From Cycas panzhihuaensis (lineage: Eukaryota > Cycadophyta), in assembly GCA_023213395.1 (NCBI GenBank), contig CM041465.1, positions 169,205,741 through 169,269,740 of the forward strand: a stretch of 64,000 bases of DNA, given 5' to 3'. Below the pieces are notes generated by a model. The model had not been told where the DNA came from. It did no database searches and saw nothing but the letters and a program-made list of their open reading frames with translations. The position numbers and the translations under genes are program-made. Positions within the stretch are counted from its first letter, which is position 1, and each line of letters opens with the position of its first letter. Of this stretch, positions 46,140 through 56,869 are shown in pieces.

Positions 46140-46760
46140 TAGCTTAGGAGGTAAAGATATAGCCTGGCTGTTACCATACTTTAAAGCCTAAAAAATAATA
46201 GAGAAATCCAAGATCTATCATCTCAAAACTCCTCTTCAAATCGTCCTAGAGAATTTGTACCATCTTAGTGTCATTATCAGTGATCATTAAGTTATCAACA
46301 TACGAGACAATGAAGATGGCACGGTCTTTCCTAACTTTGATGTACAAGTTAGGATCTGAAGTAGATTAATGATACCCATGTCTCAAAAAATAGTCATCAA
46401 TCTTTGAGTACCATGTTCTTGGAACTTATTTCAAACCATACGACGTCTTTTTTAAGCGACAAACCAAGTGATCCTTACTTTGTACTTTGTAACTAGGAGG
46501 TTGCTCCAAGTATACATCCTCTTGAAGATTGCCATTGAGAAAGGTGCTCTCACGTCCATCTGATAAACTGACCATTTGCATTCAGTTGTTAAGGTCAAGA
46601 TGAGTTTAATGGTGTTCATGTTAGCGATAAGTGTAAAAGTCTCTTCATAATCTATGTCTTCTTTTTGTTTGAAGTCTTTTATAACAAGGCGAGCCTTCTG
46701 ACACTTAAATGTACCATCATAATGAAATTTGGTCTTATAAACCTATTTGCAACTAATTGC
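46140..46760 (-). pseudogene. C2 reverse transcriptase
   Basis: In broken frames the reverse strand gives AIFIVSYVDNLMIT near 46280-46325, where YVDD has become YVDN. Further right the fingers region includes a phrase like FLNGNLQEDVYLEQPP near 46490-46540 and DVRAPFL. Stops occur within it. It follows integrase in the order expected for Ty1/copia. Confidence 0.82.
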
Positions 46761-46939
46761 ATGTTTATGTTTAGGCAATTCAACCAAATTCCAAGTTTCA
46801 TTCTTTTTAATAGAATAGATTTTTTCATCCATGGCAATCTTCCAATTTTCATTTTTAGAAGCCTCCACAAAAGTAGAAGGCTTATCAACACAAATCACTT
46901 CAGTCATAAGTGCATAATTGGTTTACTGCCTATATTTTG

Positions 46940-47890
46940 ATGGGCATTATCCTTCAATAATCTGTCCATCCTGAACAGTCTGAATATACCATTTAAGCAA
47001 TTTTTTGACTGATATAACTTGAACCTCAAGATCTTCTAGTCTAAGTAGTTGATCAACAGAAGATGTACTAGGATCAAGTGAAGTTGATTCTAGTGATATG
47101 GACAGGCCAGTAGGTACAGATAATGTGCATGGTGTTGAAGATTGAAAGGGAAGAAAATCCTCAACAATCTTCTTGCCTTTATCAATAGGGGGTTGGATGG
47201 ATGTTGATTCCAACTCCTTATGTTCATCTTCAACAAAGATTACATATATTGAGAGATATATTTTCTTCTCAATATGATCATACAACTTGTAGGCTTTGAA
47301 GTGAATGGCATAACCCATAAAGATATATTTTAGACTATGCTTGTCTAATTTTGATCTTTGCTGATCAGGGATATGCATATAAGCAGTGCACCAAAATGTC
47401 CTTAAATGGTTAACTGTTAGATTTTTGTCAGACCATGCCTTCTCTGGTGTGATGTCGGTGACTGTTGATGTTGGATAGGTAATTGTGTAGAATGCTTCTT
47501 CCCAATAAGCTTGAGTGAGTCCTTTTACATGCATCATTGCTTTAGCTTTGTTAGCCAAAATTATGTTCATCCTTTCAAAGACTCTGTTTTATTGAAGAGT
47601 ATGAGGAATGGTAAGCCGTCTCTGAATGCCATTATCCTTGCAAAATTGGTTGAATTCATTTGAAGTGAATTCATCTCCATTGTCTGACCTTAGAATTTTG
47701 ATTAATTGGCCAGACTCGTTTTCCACTTCAAGATTGAATTCCTTAAACTTTTGGAATACTTCAGACTTGTGTTTGATGAAGTAAAACTCAAACTTTGTGG
47801 GAGAAATTGTCAATGAGGGAGATGTAATACAAAGCTCCTTGAAAGGATGTGATGGACATAGATCCACACAAATCTGAATGTATTAACTAC
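46940..47890 (-). pseudogene. C2 integrase
   Basis: The core in 47867-47589 reads KILRSDNGDEFTSNEFNQFC and GIQRRLTIPHT, then, after a stop in the Gln-Asn-Gly site, FERMN at 47572-47586. The second Asp and the third Glu are kept. 47570-46947 reads MNIILANKAKAMMHVKGL, YWEEAF, LRTFWCTAYMHIPDQQRSKL and YKLYD, the C-terminal half of copia integrase, and runs on to an unconserved linker to RT. This is the most readable part of C2. Confidence 0.92.
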
Positions 47891-47907
47891 AAAGGATATG
47901 ATGCACG

Positions 47908-48485
47908 CTAAGCTTTCCCTTTAGGGAAAGGCAAGCAATATTGTGTCCTTATTACATAGGCTTCACAAAGACATTTTGAGCCATACAATTTTGGAAGCCC
48001 ATGCCCCATATTCTTATTCACTATCTGTTTGATGTTGTCTAAGCTCAAGTGGCCTAGATATTGATGCCAAAGTTGCATCTTAGACAAAAATTGAGTGATA
48101 ATGGAACTAGAGTAAGCAGAATCAAGTATTATATTATTAGCATCCAACTTATAAAGCTCATGATCCTCATATCCAATAGCCACCACCTAATCATTTTTGT
48201 CACTTATTACATATTTCCCATTTTTGAACAAAATACTCATCTATTGCTTGTCTAATTTGCTAACAGATAACAAACTCTTCTCCATGGAAGGTATAAAATA
48301 GGCATTGTCATTAGGAAATGTGGATGAAGGATTGGAAAGAGAATGAAATGGGGCAATTGTACCAATGCCAAAAATCTTAACTGGCTCATTGTTGTCGAAG
48401 GTCATTGATTAACCTTTTCTTTCCTTGATGTCACAAAGGAGTTTTTCACTCTCAGTCGTGTGTTGAGTTACCCTTGAGTCAATGA
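47908..48485 (-). pseudogene. C2 pre-integrase finger and protease
   Basis: 48186-47908 reads LWHQYLGHLSLDNIKQIVNK and a CLCEAYVI segment, the GAG-pre-integrase zinc finger (H..LGH...C..C). To the right, at 48440-48485, the protease begins DSRVTQHTT, where the common DSG[AC]T.H has become DSRVTQH. N2 is inserted directly before the codon of this Asp. Confidence 0.85.
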
Positions 48486-48717
48486 TGTTGGAAAATAGAC
48501 CTGCAATAAAACATTTGCAAATAGAACAAACAGAACAAAAGCCTCCTCCAGAATCAAACAATACCCTTAAGGTACCTCCATTGTATTAACAAAACATCAT
48601 TACAACATGATATAATATGATACACTATGTTGTGTATTTATAATACATGTCAATATTAAGAGAGTGGGACCCACTTGCATGTAGGATAAAAAATAAATGT
48701 ACATTAATATTCCAACA
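48486..48717 (-). repeat. N2 3' LTR
   Basis: 232 bp, TGTTGGAAAA to TTCCAACA, intact TG and CA ends. It differs from 51447-51679 at about 22 positions, almost all transitions. Confidence 0.94.
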
Positions 48718-48726
48718 CTCTCCCTT

Positions 48727-49061
48727 AATGCACATTTGGGTCATTTGTATTTGCAACACCTTGTCCTTGGAAATATCTTGAAAATGATGTCTTCAACTTG
48801 ATCCTTGTTTTCAATCTTATAGTGATGTATTTACCACAGAATGATGTCTTCATCTTGATTTTCGTCTTCAATTATGTCTTGATGCCTTTGTAAGATGATA
48901 TCCTCAGTTTGATTTCCATCTTCAATCATATAGTGATGATGTTGATGTAGCTACTCTAGCAAGTGCAAATCTTGATTCTTCATTGTGGCTGGTCTAGTCT
49001 GATTTTGATGTAGATTCTGTAAGTAACCATCTTCAAATACAACTTGTTTGTCATCATTATC
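48727..49061 (-). other. N2 3' untranslated region
   Basis: Between gag stop and polypurine tract. It contains three diverged repeats of a phrase like 'gatgtcttcaacttgatcc', near 48787, 48843 and 48899. Similar wording occurs in N1 at 21160-21200. Confidence 0.6.
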
Positions 49062-49904
49062 CTATATAAGTGCTTGAGCACCATATATAATAGTGATTTC
49101 TTCAACTTTTAGAGTGGAATCTTGATTAACTTGCATACTCTTTGAACTTAAATCATTACTCAAAGAAGGAACATCATTCAAACTTGGATCAATACTTAAA
49201 GTAGGAATATCATCAATATAAAACTCATCATTTATAGGACTATCAGATTCATATTCAATTTCCCTTGAAATCATGGTGTCAACTATATAAACCTTTATCA
49301 ACTCATCACTTTCAACATCTTCATCAATAGTTATGGTCTCACCAATACATTTAACCATCACTTTTTTATATTCAGTAGAAATTTCATCAGTACTCATACA
49401 TTCTTCATCTTGACATGTTGTTTCATCAGTGTTTATGATATTTTTTTCATTCATTGTACTTATACCATAACCATAACTGACCTTAATTGCCCTTTCCGTC
49501 ATTCGTTATATTTCTTCAAGAGTTTGTTCAAATACTTCTCTTAAAAAATCCCATACTTCCTTAGTAGTACTTGTACATTGAATCTTAAGAATGATAAAAT
49601 GGTATTCAGAAGGAAGATTAACCTCGTTGGATGCAGCATGAACCATAATTAATGCCTTTCTGTCTTTCTTCTCAAGCATTTCCTTTTCTTCTTCATCCTT
49701 AGAAATATCATGTCCATCAGTACCAAGTTTCCACAAACTTCTAGCTATGAAAAGACATCTCATTTTAATCATAAAAAAAAAAAAGGTTTCTTCATTACAC
49801 TTAGGTATTGGAATAAACGAATCTCTTAAGTAGTATTCATTTGTTTCAGGAACATACATAACCATATCATTTTCCTCCATGATTGTAAATGTCATTTCCA
49901 CCAC
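49062..49904 (-). pseudogene. N2 Gag-like protein with acidic tail, one in-frame stop
   Basis: A single frame of 281 codons, interrupted only by a TAA near 49506. The N-terminal part reads MIKMRCLFIARSLWKL, in the position of the copia Gag motif 'W...M...L....LW'. Then EKKDRKALIMVHAASNEV and CTSTTKEVWDFLREVFE match the copia Gag core (DUF4219/UBN2 families). The C-terminal half is acidic and Ser-rich (MISREIEYESDSPINDEFYI region), with no zinc knuckle. A run of 12 A bases at 49769-49780 codes FFFF just before MIKM and replaces the usual Trp. N1 has the same two-part layout. Most of the product would be readable but for the one stop. Confidence 0.82.
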
Positions 49905-49909
49905 ATCCC

Positions 49910-51434
49910 CTTTTTAATCAACAAACTCACTTATTATTGGTAACTTAGCTATTAATCACTCTTAATAAAATTTCTCATGTCTCTCACATCATTGACTTTA
50001 TCATCACATCATTGCTTTATGTATCTCTTATATTGTCAAACAGTCACATACAACAAGTATCTGAAACACTTATTCTACCATCAAATCAATGCTTAAACCA
50101 CATACATCTCACAGAAATCATGTACACCTCATGTCACCATTAAATTGCTAAGACACACACTTCACTTAATTGCCCAAAACATAACTCATGCCACTATACT
50201 TACAACTTAGGTAACTTCAACAAAAGACTCATCCCTCTTTGCCCATTCAATCAATTAGAACACATCATCAAACATGCATAATCTCATCCTTAAAACATGC
50301 TAGTAACCTCATATGTAACAAGCACCTCATTACCTTAAATCACCATTTTTCTTATCCTTAAATTTGGCTTATCATGCCCATAAAGCTCCTTCACGTAAAT
50401 CACATTCCAAGAAGCATTAAGTTGCCATATGCCACCCAACTTACCCATACAAACACATGCATTATTACTTCATCACCACACTATGTTATTGTCACAATAG
50501 CTCTCTCATACAAACATATGTAAGAAAGCACTCAAATTATCATTAAACAATCACCATCATACATCTCAAATCACTAATAGAGTGCCAAATACATTCACAT
50601 CAACATGACTTAATAACGTCTCACATTGCAACAGTACTCTCCCATGCACAACATACGAAAGAGAACCTCAAACAGTCACCTCATATTGCAACATTACCCA
50701 ATTTATGTAAATTACATGTAAGATAGCACTATGTCAATGCTAAATGTCATTAGTTTGTCACTAATTTAAGAGTGCAAAACACTTATATCACCTCATTACT
50801 ATTGCCTCATTCACGTCACCATATCAATATGAAACCATTGAATTCCAAAAAACTTATTTCTAAAAAATAATATAACTCAAAAATACATAAAATATGGATC
50901 AAAATGATGGCATCTAAAATATGATTCCAACTGTTCAGACGGAATTGAATTCTGATATATAAATCAAAAGTTATGTCCCTTTTAAGAATTTCACAATTAT
51001 GGTTTTTATAGACTATAATAGGACCTTCTGATAAACTACTAATAACTTTTCACTATGAACTCTGATGACACTCAAAACACTTCAATTAGAAAGTAAATTA
51101 AAAAACGTACAGAATAAAAAAAAAAAATTTGAGGTCATTTGGATATCTGTAGCTAAAATTATGGTTCTTTGAAGTTGAGGTTGTAGATCTGTCCCAAAAA
51201 TATAACAACGGAAAAAAATAGGCCGAAATTAATTTTGTTGTAATTTTCGCACTTTCACTCCAAAATCTATAGTGCGACCACTCAAAATTTACAGAATGAG
51301 ACATTTCGTCTTAATTTCGTTATTACTTTTTAGAAATTTCAATGTTTATTCTCTCGAATATGCTTTCAACCCTTGATGGCATCTCCCAAATCACTATTCC
51401 AACAAATAACAAAAATACCTCTCTCAACCTGGGT
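49910..51434 (-). other. N2 long 5' leader
   Basis: About 1.5 kb with no coding motif. On the plus strand it is rich in CATCA/CACAT phrases; C over G bias is strong. Near 50690-51060 there are many short AC-rich repeats. Long leaders like this also occur in N1. Confidence 0.6.
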
Positions 51435-51446
51435 GCTCGGATACCA
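51435..51446 (-). promoter_or_regulatory. N2 primer-binding site (tRNA-Met type)
   Basis: gctcggatacca, TGGTATCCGAGC on the element strand, two changes from TGGTATCAGAGC, directly against the 5' LTR. Confidence 0.88.
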
Positions 51447-51679
51447 TGTTGAAAAATAGACCTACAATAAAATATTCACAAATAGAACAAACAGAACAAA
51501 AGCCTCTTCCAGGATCAAACGGTACCCTTAAGGTACCTCCATTGTATTAACAAAATATCATTACAACATGATACAATATGATACACTATGTTATGTATTT
51601 ATAATACATGTCAATACTGAAAGAGTGGGACCCACTTTTATGTGGGACAAAAAAATAAATGTGCATTAATATTCTAATA
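51447..51679 (-). repeat. N2 5' LTR
   Basis: 233 bp, TGTTGAAAAA to TTCTAATA. Partner of 48486-48717. aatga follows. Confidence 0.94.
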
Positions 51680-51684
51680 AATGA

Positions 51685-52637
51685 TCTAAGTTTAATCAAC
51701 CTTAAAGGTATGATAAACACAAAATAGTTTATCATCATATGCAAATTGATTGAAGTAGCATTGATTGCCACCTCTAAACCCCCCCCTTCCTCTTTAACCT
51801 CCTCGATAGGCATCTCGATTTAGTCGAGGGGGTTGTTGTTGTTGTTATTACTGAAACCACTGCTACGAGAATTGCTAACGTGACTGTTGTTGTCTCTAAT
51901 ATTGTTGATGTGACGGTTGTTACTGTTGTGTGTGTTGGAGATAGGCTTGTTTTTTTCTACAATCAGGAGTTATGTATGCCACTTTGCCACAATAATGACA
52001 GATAATAGTGGTCTTTGAGGAACCAATGTTCATGTTTCCAAACGACTTTGAGAGTGATGGGTTAGGATTTTGCTTGAGCTTTGATTTGGCCATGAATGCT
52101 CATAAAATGGATGGTTCATCATCGTCGTCCTTGACATAAATCTTCTCCTCTTGAAGTAACAAAGTTTCAAGATCATTGAAGGGCATTCTTTTAAGTGAAT
52201 CATCCCATGTAATGGATGATATAAATCCATTATAATCTTTAGGCAATGCTTTAACAATTGTTGTTACAAGCTCGTCCCTAGAAGCAAGACTACCTAATGT
52301 ATTCAATTCATTACATATCTCCTTGATAGAGGAAAGAAAAGCCGACATAAGCTTGACAAATTTTAAAGAATACAATTTGGCTTTCACCATCAAAATGTGA
52401 ACTTCATCTCGCCTTTCATATAAAGATGATAAAATATCCCATGCTTCCTTAGAAGCTTTTGCACACACAACATGAACATTAATAATCATATATAAAAATG
52501 CCAAAGCAATTTCATCTTTGACTTCTCAAGCAAGATCAGGATGAATAATAACACCACCATCTTCAACAGGTACAGGTTGAGATATTCTTCCAGAAACATA
52601 ACTCCAAAATTCATTTATTATCAAGAGATTTTGTGTT
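51685..52637 (-). pseudogene. C2 Gag (copia)
   Basis: The frame begins near MEEDNTKSL (ATG about 52649) but shifts. It then reads QPVPVEDGG, and the open part 52504-52100 gives MAFLYMIINVHVV, SKEAWDILSSLYERRDEVHI and SLASRDELVTTIVKALPKDYNGFI, clear copia Gag (UBN2). The zinc knuckle near 51985-52015 reads CHYCGKVAYITPDC, with the His replaced by Tyr. A Gln/Asn/His-rich stretch follows, near 51820-51960. It then runs into the protease, cut by N2. Confidence 0.92.
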
Positions 52638-52649
52638 ATCCTCTTCCAT

Positions 52650-53007
52650 TATTGATAGTTATTTTATCATATTAATTTGATGGTACATACATTAAGCATA
52701 TTTATAGTAGTCATGTTGAAGTTATAAAGCTTGAAGCTAGCAAATAACTTAGAAACTCAAAGCTTTCGTAACTTAAGTTCCACCTTCTAACAAAATCAAT
52801 AGTTCTAATCTTCTTAGAAGATCCAACAACTGAATAGAGTAATGAGGGGTGGAGGACTAGGCTAAAGAGTTTGTCCAATCTTGATCTATATAAGAGATTC
52901 AACAGCTAACCAAGTTAATTTAGGATAAGGCAGGTAGTATTGATCTGTATCGACGTACCATGCTTTCCCTGAGATTCACAACCCCAATAACACCATTTTC
53001 GAACCTC
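52650..53007 (-). other. C2 leader, part next to gag
   Basis: Non-coding, without recognised motif. Continues beyond G2 at 59038. The frame 52711-52902 has no known domain. Confidence 0.55.
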
Positions 53008-53012
53008 TTTTC

Positions 53013-53397
53013 TGGTAGGATACCACTCCTTAATGATAATTGCACACCAATATAATAAGAAAATAACTCCAAAAGAGCACTTATATTACAATACCCTTCG
53101 AGGGGGCAACCTCCAAATTACATGCAAATAACAATGATATTCAAGATGCCATACTCTAAGGATTACACAAATATATATATATATGTCTCTATGCTTACTA
53201 CTCAACCGCCTCCTTATGCATGTGGGATATTACATGAATATATATAGTACTCAATGACCACTACACAACCTTCTACTTATGCATATGGGATATTAAGAAA
53301 AGGGAAGAAGTAGAAGAAATAAAGATATAAGAGAGAGAAGAAGTACAAGATATAAGAGAATATAAGAGAAGGTAAGTTAGGGGTTGGATCCCTTACA
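53013..53397 (-). repeat. G2 3' LTR (left end)
   Basis: 385 bp, TGGTAGGATACC to CCTTACA. It contains a TA microsatellite near 53171-53182 that is 4 bp longer than in the partner. Confidence 0.96.
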
Positions 53398-53399
53398 AA

Positions 53400-53411
53400 G
53401 TCCCCCCCTTA
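53400..53411 (-). promoter_or_regulatory. G2 polypurine tract
   Basis: gtccccccctta on the plus strand, TAAGGGGGGGAC on the element strand, 2 nt from the 3' LTR. Confidence 0.8.
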
Positions 53412-53630
53412 AAAAAGCTTTGCCCTCAAAGCTTGGTGATCTCAGGGTGCTCTAGGACAAATTGTTCATTCTCCCAGGTTGCATCTTCTTGCGGAAGTTG
53501 TTTCCATTTGATGAGATACTCAATGATTTGTCTGGATCGTAGATGTCAAATTCTTCGGTCGATGATACATTCTGGAATGAGTTGAAGTTGCCCCTCCTCA
53601 TTTAATATAGGTAATTGCTTGAACTTGTAC

Positions 53631-54506
53631 TTATTGCCCAATTACCTTCTTGAGACATGAAACATGAAAGACATTATGGATCCTTGATCGTGGTGGTAAG
53701 TCCAAGGCATATGCAACTTCACCAATCTTCTTGAGAATTTTGTAAGGCCCATAAAATCGAGGTTGTAACTTATGTTGCCCATTCCGTTTGAGAGATTCCT
53801 CGCTATATGGTTGCAACCGTAAGTATACCCAATCACCTGGTTGAAACGCTTATTCACTTCGCCCTTTATCTGCCTGTTGTTTCATCCGATTTTGTGCAAG
53901 GTTCAAATTTTCCTTGAGTAGCTTAAGAATCTTTGTTGTTTGTTGGATGTGGTCTTCGACTGCTTGAACCTTAGAACTAATTATAGCATAGTTTTTAAGT
54001 GTGGGTGGTTCATAGCCATATAATGCTTGGAACGGAGTCATTCCTGCTGATGCATGATAGGTTGTATTATACCACCATTATGCTAAAGGAAGCCAATGAT
54101 GCCACTGCCCCTGCTTATCTGAAGCATAACACCGAAGGTATCCTTCAAGGCACTTATTAACCACCTCGGTTTGTCCATCTGTTTGTGGATGGTAGGCTGA
54201 GCTCATTGTCAGTTTAGTACCAAGTAGATGGAAGAGTTCTGTCCAGAAGTTACTGGTAAACTTGGGATCCCGATCACTGACTATACATTTGGGCATGTCG
54301 TGCAACCTGTGTATATCCTTTAAAAAGACCTCAGCAATTTGCTTTGCCTTATATGTGGCCTGAATGCCACAGAAATGAGCATATTTAGTTAGCCTATCAA
54401 CAACCACCAGTATAGCATCTTTTCCTTCTGACTTGGGCAGACCCACGATGAAGTCCATAGAAATTTCTTCCCATCGTTGATTTGGTATGGGAAGGGGTTG
54501 CAGCAA
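53631..54506 (-). pseudogene. G2 integrase core and C-terminus
   Basis: 54506-54078 reads RWEEISMDFIVGLPKSEGKDAI, CIVSDRDPKFTSNFWTELF and AYHPQTDGQTEVVNKCLEGYL, with all three catalytic acidic residues (MDF, SDRD, QTEV). After a stop near 54076, MTPFQALYGYEPP follows at 54041, and after a shift near 53850, LKRNGQHKLQPRFYGPYKIL and VAYALDLPPRSRIHNVFHVSCLKK. A full chromodomain is not obvious; the ordered end is at 53631. This is the common plant chromovirus-type integrase tail. Confidence 0.94.
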
Positions 54507-55330
54507 TCCTGGAGACTTGACTGTTTCTATCTTATGTCGTTGACAAATTTCACATGAGGAAACATATCTCTTTACATCTCCTTTTGGTCCCTTCCAAAAG
54601 AAAGACTGTTTTAAGCGGTGGTATGTTCGTAGGAACCACAGTGACTCATTGGAGAGGCATGTGCATCATGTAAAATTTGCTCCTTAAGGCTAGAGTGAGG
54701 GCATATATATATTCGATTCTTATACCAGAGAATATTTGAAGACCATGTATAATGGGTTGAATGCCCTACTCCAAATGAAGGTCTTGAATGATCTCGCTTT
54801 GTAAAGGAGTCCTCATCCCATTCTTGCTTGGATCGCTATCCAAGAGGGATTGATCAGTGATAGAATATAGTGCGAGCCTTCTTCCTTACGAGATAAAGCA
54901 TCGTGACTATATTATCCTTGCCTTTTTATATATTATTTCAAAGTCAAAAGCTTGCATTTTGGTGACCCATTTTGTTGTTCCTCGGATGATGTCCTTTGAG
55001 ATAGGAAATATTTTAAGCTATCATGGTCTGCTTTTAATTTGGAAATGTGTTCCCAATAAATATTGTCGCCATTTCCTAACGCATGAAGAATTGCTAACAT
55101 CTCCTTCTCATAGGTGGACTTGACTTGTTCCTTGAGTGTAAGTCGGCGACTTTCAAAGGCTAAAGGTTTCCTTCTTGCATTAAGATCGCTCCAATGCCTT
55201 GCCCGATGCATCACATTCAATGGTGAAGGTCTTTGTAAAGTTTGGTGTTGCAAGGATCGGTGTGGTAGTTAAAGCCGACTTTAGGTGTTCAAATGCTTGA
55301 GGCCTTATCATTCCAATGAAAAGAATCCTT
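54507..55330 (-). pseudogene. G2 RNase H and integrase finger
   Basis: 55253-54933 reads ARRKPLAFESRRLTLKEQVKSTYEKEMLAILHAL, the gypsy RNase H middle (PIA..S..L......Y..YE.E.LA...A), with Glu kept. Further left, 54930-54860 should read the hinge (TDH.SLKYFL.Q in a neighbouring frame). The integrase finger (H.....GHSG...T........W.....V..C..CQ) lies about 54540-54700, in shifted frames, with a CQRHKIETVKSP-like end at about 54510. Confidence 0.82.
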
Positions 55331-55499
55331 TTTAACAAATTGATTAAAGGGAAGCAATCCTTGCATAGCCTTGAACAAACTTTCGATAATATCCTGTGAT
55401 TCCTAAGTATCCACGAAGGCCCTTGATGTTTTTAGGTTTAGGCGGTTTGCGATAATCGCTATTTTCTTAGGAATCACCTTGACTCCTTCTTAAGAGATG

Positions 55500-56110
55500 A
55501 TATGGCCCAAATATTCTATTTCTGTTTGCACAAATTGACACTTTGATTTTTTTGCATAAAGCTGGTTGTCTGCAAGCACCTATAATGCCTTATCAACATG
55601 TTGAAGATGGTCTTCCCACGTGATCAAGATCAAAATGTCATCAAAAAAGACTAATATGAACTTCCTTAAGTAAGGTCGAAAGAGTTTATTCATGAGTCCT
55701 TGAAAGGTGGATGGAGCATTAATCAAGCCAAATGGCATGACTAAAAATTCATAGTGACCTTCATGTGTACGGAATGTAGTTTTATGAACATCCTCTGCTT
55801 TGATCCTGATTTGATGGTATCCTGACCGTAAGTCCAATGATGTGAAGAACATTGCTCCATGGAGTTCTCCAAGAGTTCATCAATGACTAGTATAGGAAAT
55901 TTATCCTTGATGGTTATCTTATTGAGCTCGCGGTAGTCTACACACATGCGAAATGAGCCATCCTTTTTTCTTACTAAAATCAAGGCGAGAAAAGTGCTTT
56001 TACTTTCCTAATAATACCAAAGATTAAGGAGTTCTTGAACTAGTCGCTCAATTTCATTCTTTTCTTTGGTAGGGATACCCAGATGGTCGAATACAAGGAG
56101 GATTACTTCC
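55500..56110 (-). pseudogene. G2 reverse transcriptase
   Basis: 55983-55741 reads MILVRKKDGSFRMCVDYRELNKITIKDKFPI, then, after a one-base shift near 55850, [37 protein letters not shown] and [14 protein letters not shown]. The active site FFDD is intact. Canonical Ty3/gypsy RT; only one frame break is seen across the domain. Confidence 0.95.
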
Positions 56111-56389
56111 AACTACCAGGTCAATGCTATGATCTTGGTCACGTACTGGGGGAAGACCTTGAGGAATATCTTGAAAGACTTGGTTATGGCGGTGAAGTAC
56201 CAATTTTAAGTCATTTGGTATACCATTATCTTGGAGAATGTCCCCTTCTGTTGGAAGTTCTTGACCTTCTAGAGCATAACATTTGGCAATGATTCCTGTA
56301 CCACCCTTTTTAATAAGCCTCTCCATACGGTGTGAGCTGATGATTTGGGTCCGTGGAGGAATGATCCCATTCAATTGATAGTCAATTCC

Positions 56390-56700
56390 TTCGATAAATC
56401 AGATGAAGAGCTCTTGCATATTTAGTTGAATGGTCCCTAGTGGTTTGAGCCATTGTACCCCTAATACAACATCAACTCCTCCAACAGGAATGGCATACAT
56501 AGAAGTGGAGAGGTGATAGTCACCCATTTGCAACTTAATATTGTGACATTTTCTGCCACAAGCGAGTGTCCCTCCATTAGCCACCATAACCTGAAAATTT
56601 TTGACAGGATATGGAAAAGCTTGAGTTCTTCAAGAAGTTTCCAATTAATGAAATTATGGGTGCTCCCAGAATCTATGAGGACAACCACCTTCCTTTTTTT
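56390..56700 (-). pseudogene. G2 aspartic protease
   Basis: MVVLIDSGSTHNFINWKLL (56688) is the gypsy protease motif with intact DSG. A nearby frame carries GGTLACGRKCHNIKLQMGDY and PVGGVDVVLGVQWL (56587-56399), the second protease signature (D.VLG..WL). A one-base shift separates the two. Confidence 0.93.
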
Positions 56701-56869
56701 AATATACCCAATAAGTTTGAGTGTCCGAGGGGTCGCAATTCCGGCTAGGGCATGCAGATATAGTAGCAGATCTTCTTCTTCCTCCTCGGTGGGTCACAAT
56801 CATTATTTTCGGCTCTAATGAGGCTTCTTCTCGGTTCCTCATCTTGAACATCCTCAATTATAAATAAGC

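Larger units (their letters stand above)
48486..51679 (-). mobile_element. N2: 3.2-kb gag-only LTR element (non-autonomous)
   Basis: LTRs 48486-48717 and 51447-51679, perfect duplication aatga (48481-48485 and 51680-51684), primer site gctcggatacca (51435-51446) directly against the right LTR, purine tract ctctccctt (48718-48726). The interior has one Gag-like frame of 281 codons with one stop, and no protease, integrase, RT or RNase H. The sequence after the purine tract (48727-48830) resembles 21095-21200 of N1 in wording and spacing. Such elements depend on pol supplied by another copia element. Confidence 0.94.

Noticed and set aside
54857-55123. 88-codon plus-strand frame
   Set aside because: It is antisense to the G2 RNase H, which is recognisable on the reverse strand.
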